Source of the DNA: Acidilobaceae archaeon
GTDB taxonomy: Archaea; Thermoproteota; Thermoprotei_A; Sulfolobales; Acidilobaceae
Direction: 5' to 3'
Assembly (NCBI GenBank): GCA_026985435.1
Contig: JALSQL010000158.1
Span: 1 to 6,579, forward strand
DNA length: 6,579 nt
Position numbers and translations under genes: made by a program. The first letter of the stretch is position 1. Every line of letters begins with the position of its first letter. Positions 5,931 through 6,579 of this stretch are shown here, piece by piece. The notes beneath the pieces were generated by a model, which was not told the DNA's origin, made no database searches, and saw only the letters and a program-made list of their open reading frames with translations.

Positions 5931-6547
5931 CCCGCCTCGTCGAGCCACCACTCCAGGTACGACCGGACCCTCGAAGCTAGGGCCTCGGCCGCCCGCCTGG
6001 ATGTCTCGAGGTACATGAGGCTCGGGAGCCTCAGTATCTTCTCGCGGAAGTGGCCCACGCTATCCTCGAACCCTCTCCCGAGCTGGCAGCCAGTGTGGAA
6101 CACCCTGGCAACCCCCACCGCCCCGAGGGCGTCCAGCTTGTCGGCGTCGCTCAGTATCATCGCCTCCAGGCTCTCGGCCCGAACGCCCAGGCTGTAGCTG
6201 TGGGCTAGGATCGCGTGCACCACCCCCTCGAGCTCGCCCGGGCTCAGGGCCCCCTCGAGGAGGCCCCTGGCTACCCGGGCGCTCTCCACGGCGTGGTGCC
6301 CCCCGCCGCCGACCGCCCGGCCCACATCGTGGAGGAGCAGGGCTGGGTAGAGGATCCGCCACCTCGGCTCGACCCCCTCACCCTCTATGATCCGGGAAGC
6401 CCACCTGGCGACCCGGAGCACGTGGGGCCACCCGTGTGCCGGGTCCCCGCCCATCAGCGCCCTGGCCCTGTCCTCCAGCCACTCCAGCCCCGCCACCTCC
6501 CCCCTAGGCGCGCCTAGCAGCGAAGCAGCGCTCGCCCGCCCCTGCAA
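5921..6547 (-). CDS. HD-superfamily phosphohydrolase (COG1418-like)
   Basis: A cytoplasmic metal-dependent phosphohydrolase, probably acting on a nucleotide, cyclic nucleotide or other phosphoester; its true substrate is not known. The full H...HD...H...D set is visible with 208-residue numbering: His in AHGWPH (38-43), the HD pair in LLLHDVGR (70-77), later His residues in HH (83-84) and VHAILAHS (110-117), and Asp in SDADKLDALGAVGVAR (132-147). The DADKLDALGA block, the G-rich segment after it, H-F-x-x-K and the final aromatic helix fit the small archaeal and bacterial HD proteins of about 200 residues. The start is taken as TTG at 6547, with a purine-rich GAGGGGGTG about 7 bases upstream. 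GTG at 6496 would remove 17 non-conserved residues and is a good alternative. The frame stays open to the right edge, so an earlier start outside the window is possible. It is convergent with the CoA-transferase pair. Confidence 0.9.
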   Translation of the reverse strand: MQGRASAASLLGAPRGEVAGLEWLEDRARALMGGDPAHGWPHVLRVARWASRIIEGEGVEPRWRILYPALLLHDVGRAVGGGGHHAVESARVARGLLEGALSPGELEGVVHAILAHSYSLGVRAESLEAMILSDADKLDALGAVGVARVFHTGCQLGRGFEDSVGHFREKILRLPSLMYLETSRRAAEALASRVRSYLEWWLDEAGYP

Positions 6548-6579
6548 GGGAGCGCACCCCCTCAGGCCCGGGGGGCCTA

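Noticed and set aside
1..6579. tRNA, rRNA, C/D box sRNA, CRISPR repeats, insertion-sequence ends or integrase genes.
   Set aside because: Reading both strands, I found no cloverleaf-like segment, no C box (RTGATGA) paired with a D box (CTGA), no spaced direct repeats, and no transposase or integrase motif.

Overview
The window reads as chromosomal DNA of a GC-rich (about two thirds G+C by eye) hyperthermophilic archaeon of the Thermoproteota/Crenarchaeota, probably Desulfurococcales-like. The signs are heavy use of AGG for Arg and ATA for Ile, many GTG and TTG starts, tight gene packing, short AT-rich TATA-like boxes in otherwise GC-rich DNA, a protein resembling the mainly crenarchaeal DUF973 family, and a Ser/Thr/Pro-rich surface protein ending in a membrane anchor. 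The organism assignment is inference.

Layout, left to right. (1) Positions 3-719, + strand: the 3' part of a large surface protein (Ig/S-layer-like beta domain, Ser/Thr/Pro stalk, C-terminal transmembrane anchor), cut by the left edge. A T-tract follows it. (2) Positions 742-4194, - strand: a likely four-gene unit, read right to left. It holds a six-helix DUF973-like membrane protein, an ABC ATPase of the DrrA/CcmA-like ABC-2 exporter class, and two different ABC-2 permeases that follow the ATPase with a 17-base overlap and then a 13-base gap. (3) Positions 4195-4334: a 140-base divergent promoter region with AT-rich boxes for both directions. (4) Positions 4335-5930, + strand: two adjacent genes, 3 bases apart, for the alpha and beta subunits of a class I CoA-transferase-fold enzyme of the GctA/GctB (also IpdA/IpdB) type. 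(5) Positions 5921-6547, - strand: an HD-superfamily phosphohydrolase, convergent with the beta subunit and overlapping its stop by 10 bases.

How the genes may work together. The ABC ATPase and two permeases make a complete exporter (homodimeric ATPase plus heterodimeric membrane part), and the DUF973-like protein is probably co-expressed because no promoter-like AT-rich box lies between it and the ATPase. The CoA-transferase pair is a complete heteromeric enzyme with no pathway genes beside it here, so its acyl substrate cannot be read from context. The HD protein looks like a housekeeping hydrolase. The convergent surface protein may have no functional link to the exporter.

There is no gene-free stretch above 300 bases. 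I saw no tRNA, rRNA, CRISPR array, insertion sequence or phage gene. The window looks like an ordinary archaeal chromosome segment. The most interesting points are the active-site ambiguity and missing pathway context of the CoA-transferase-fold pair, the DUF973-like/exporter linkage, and the compact divergent promoter with GC palindromes near both predicted transcription starts.
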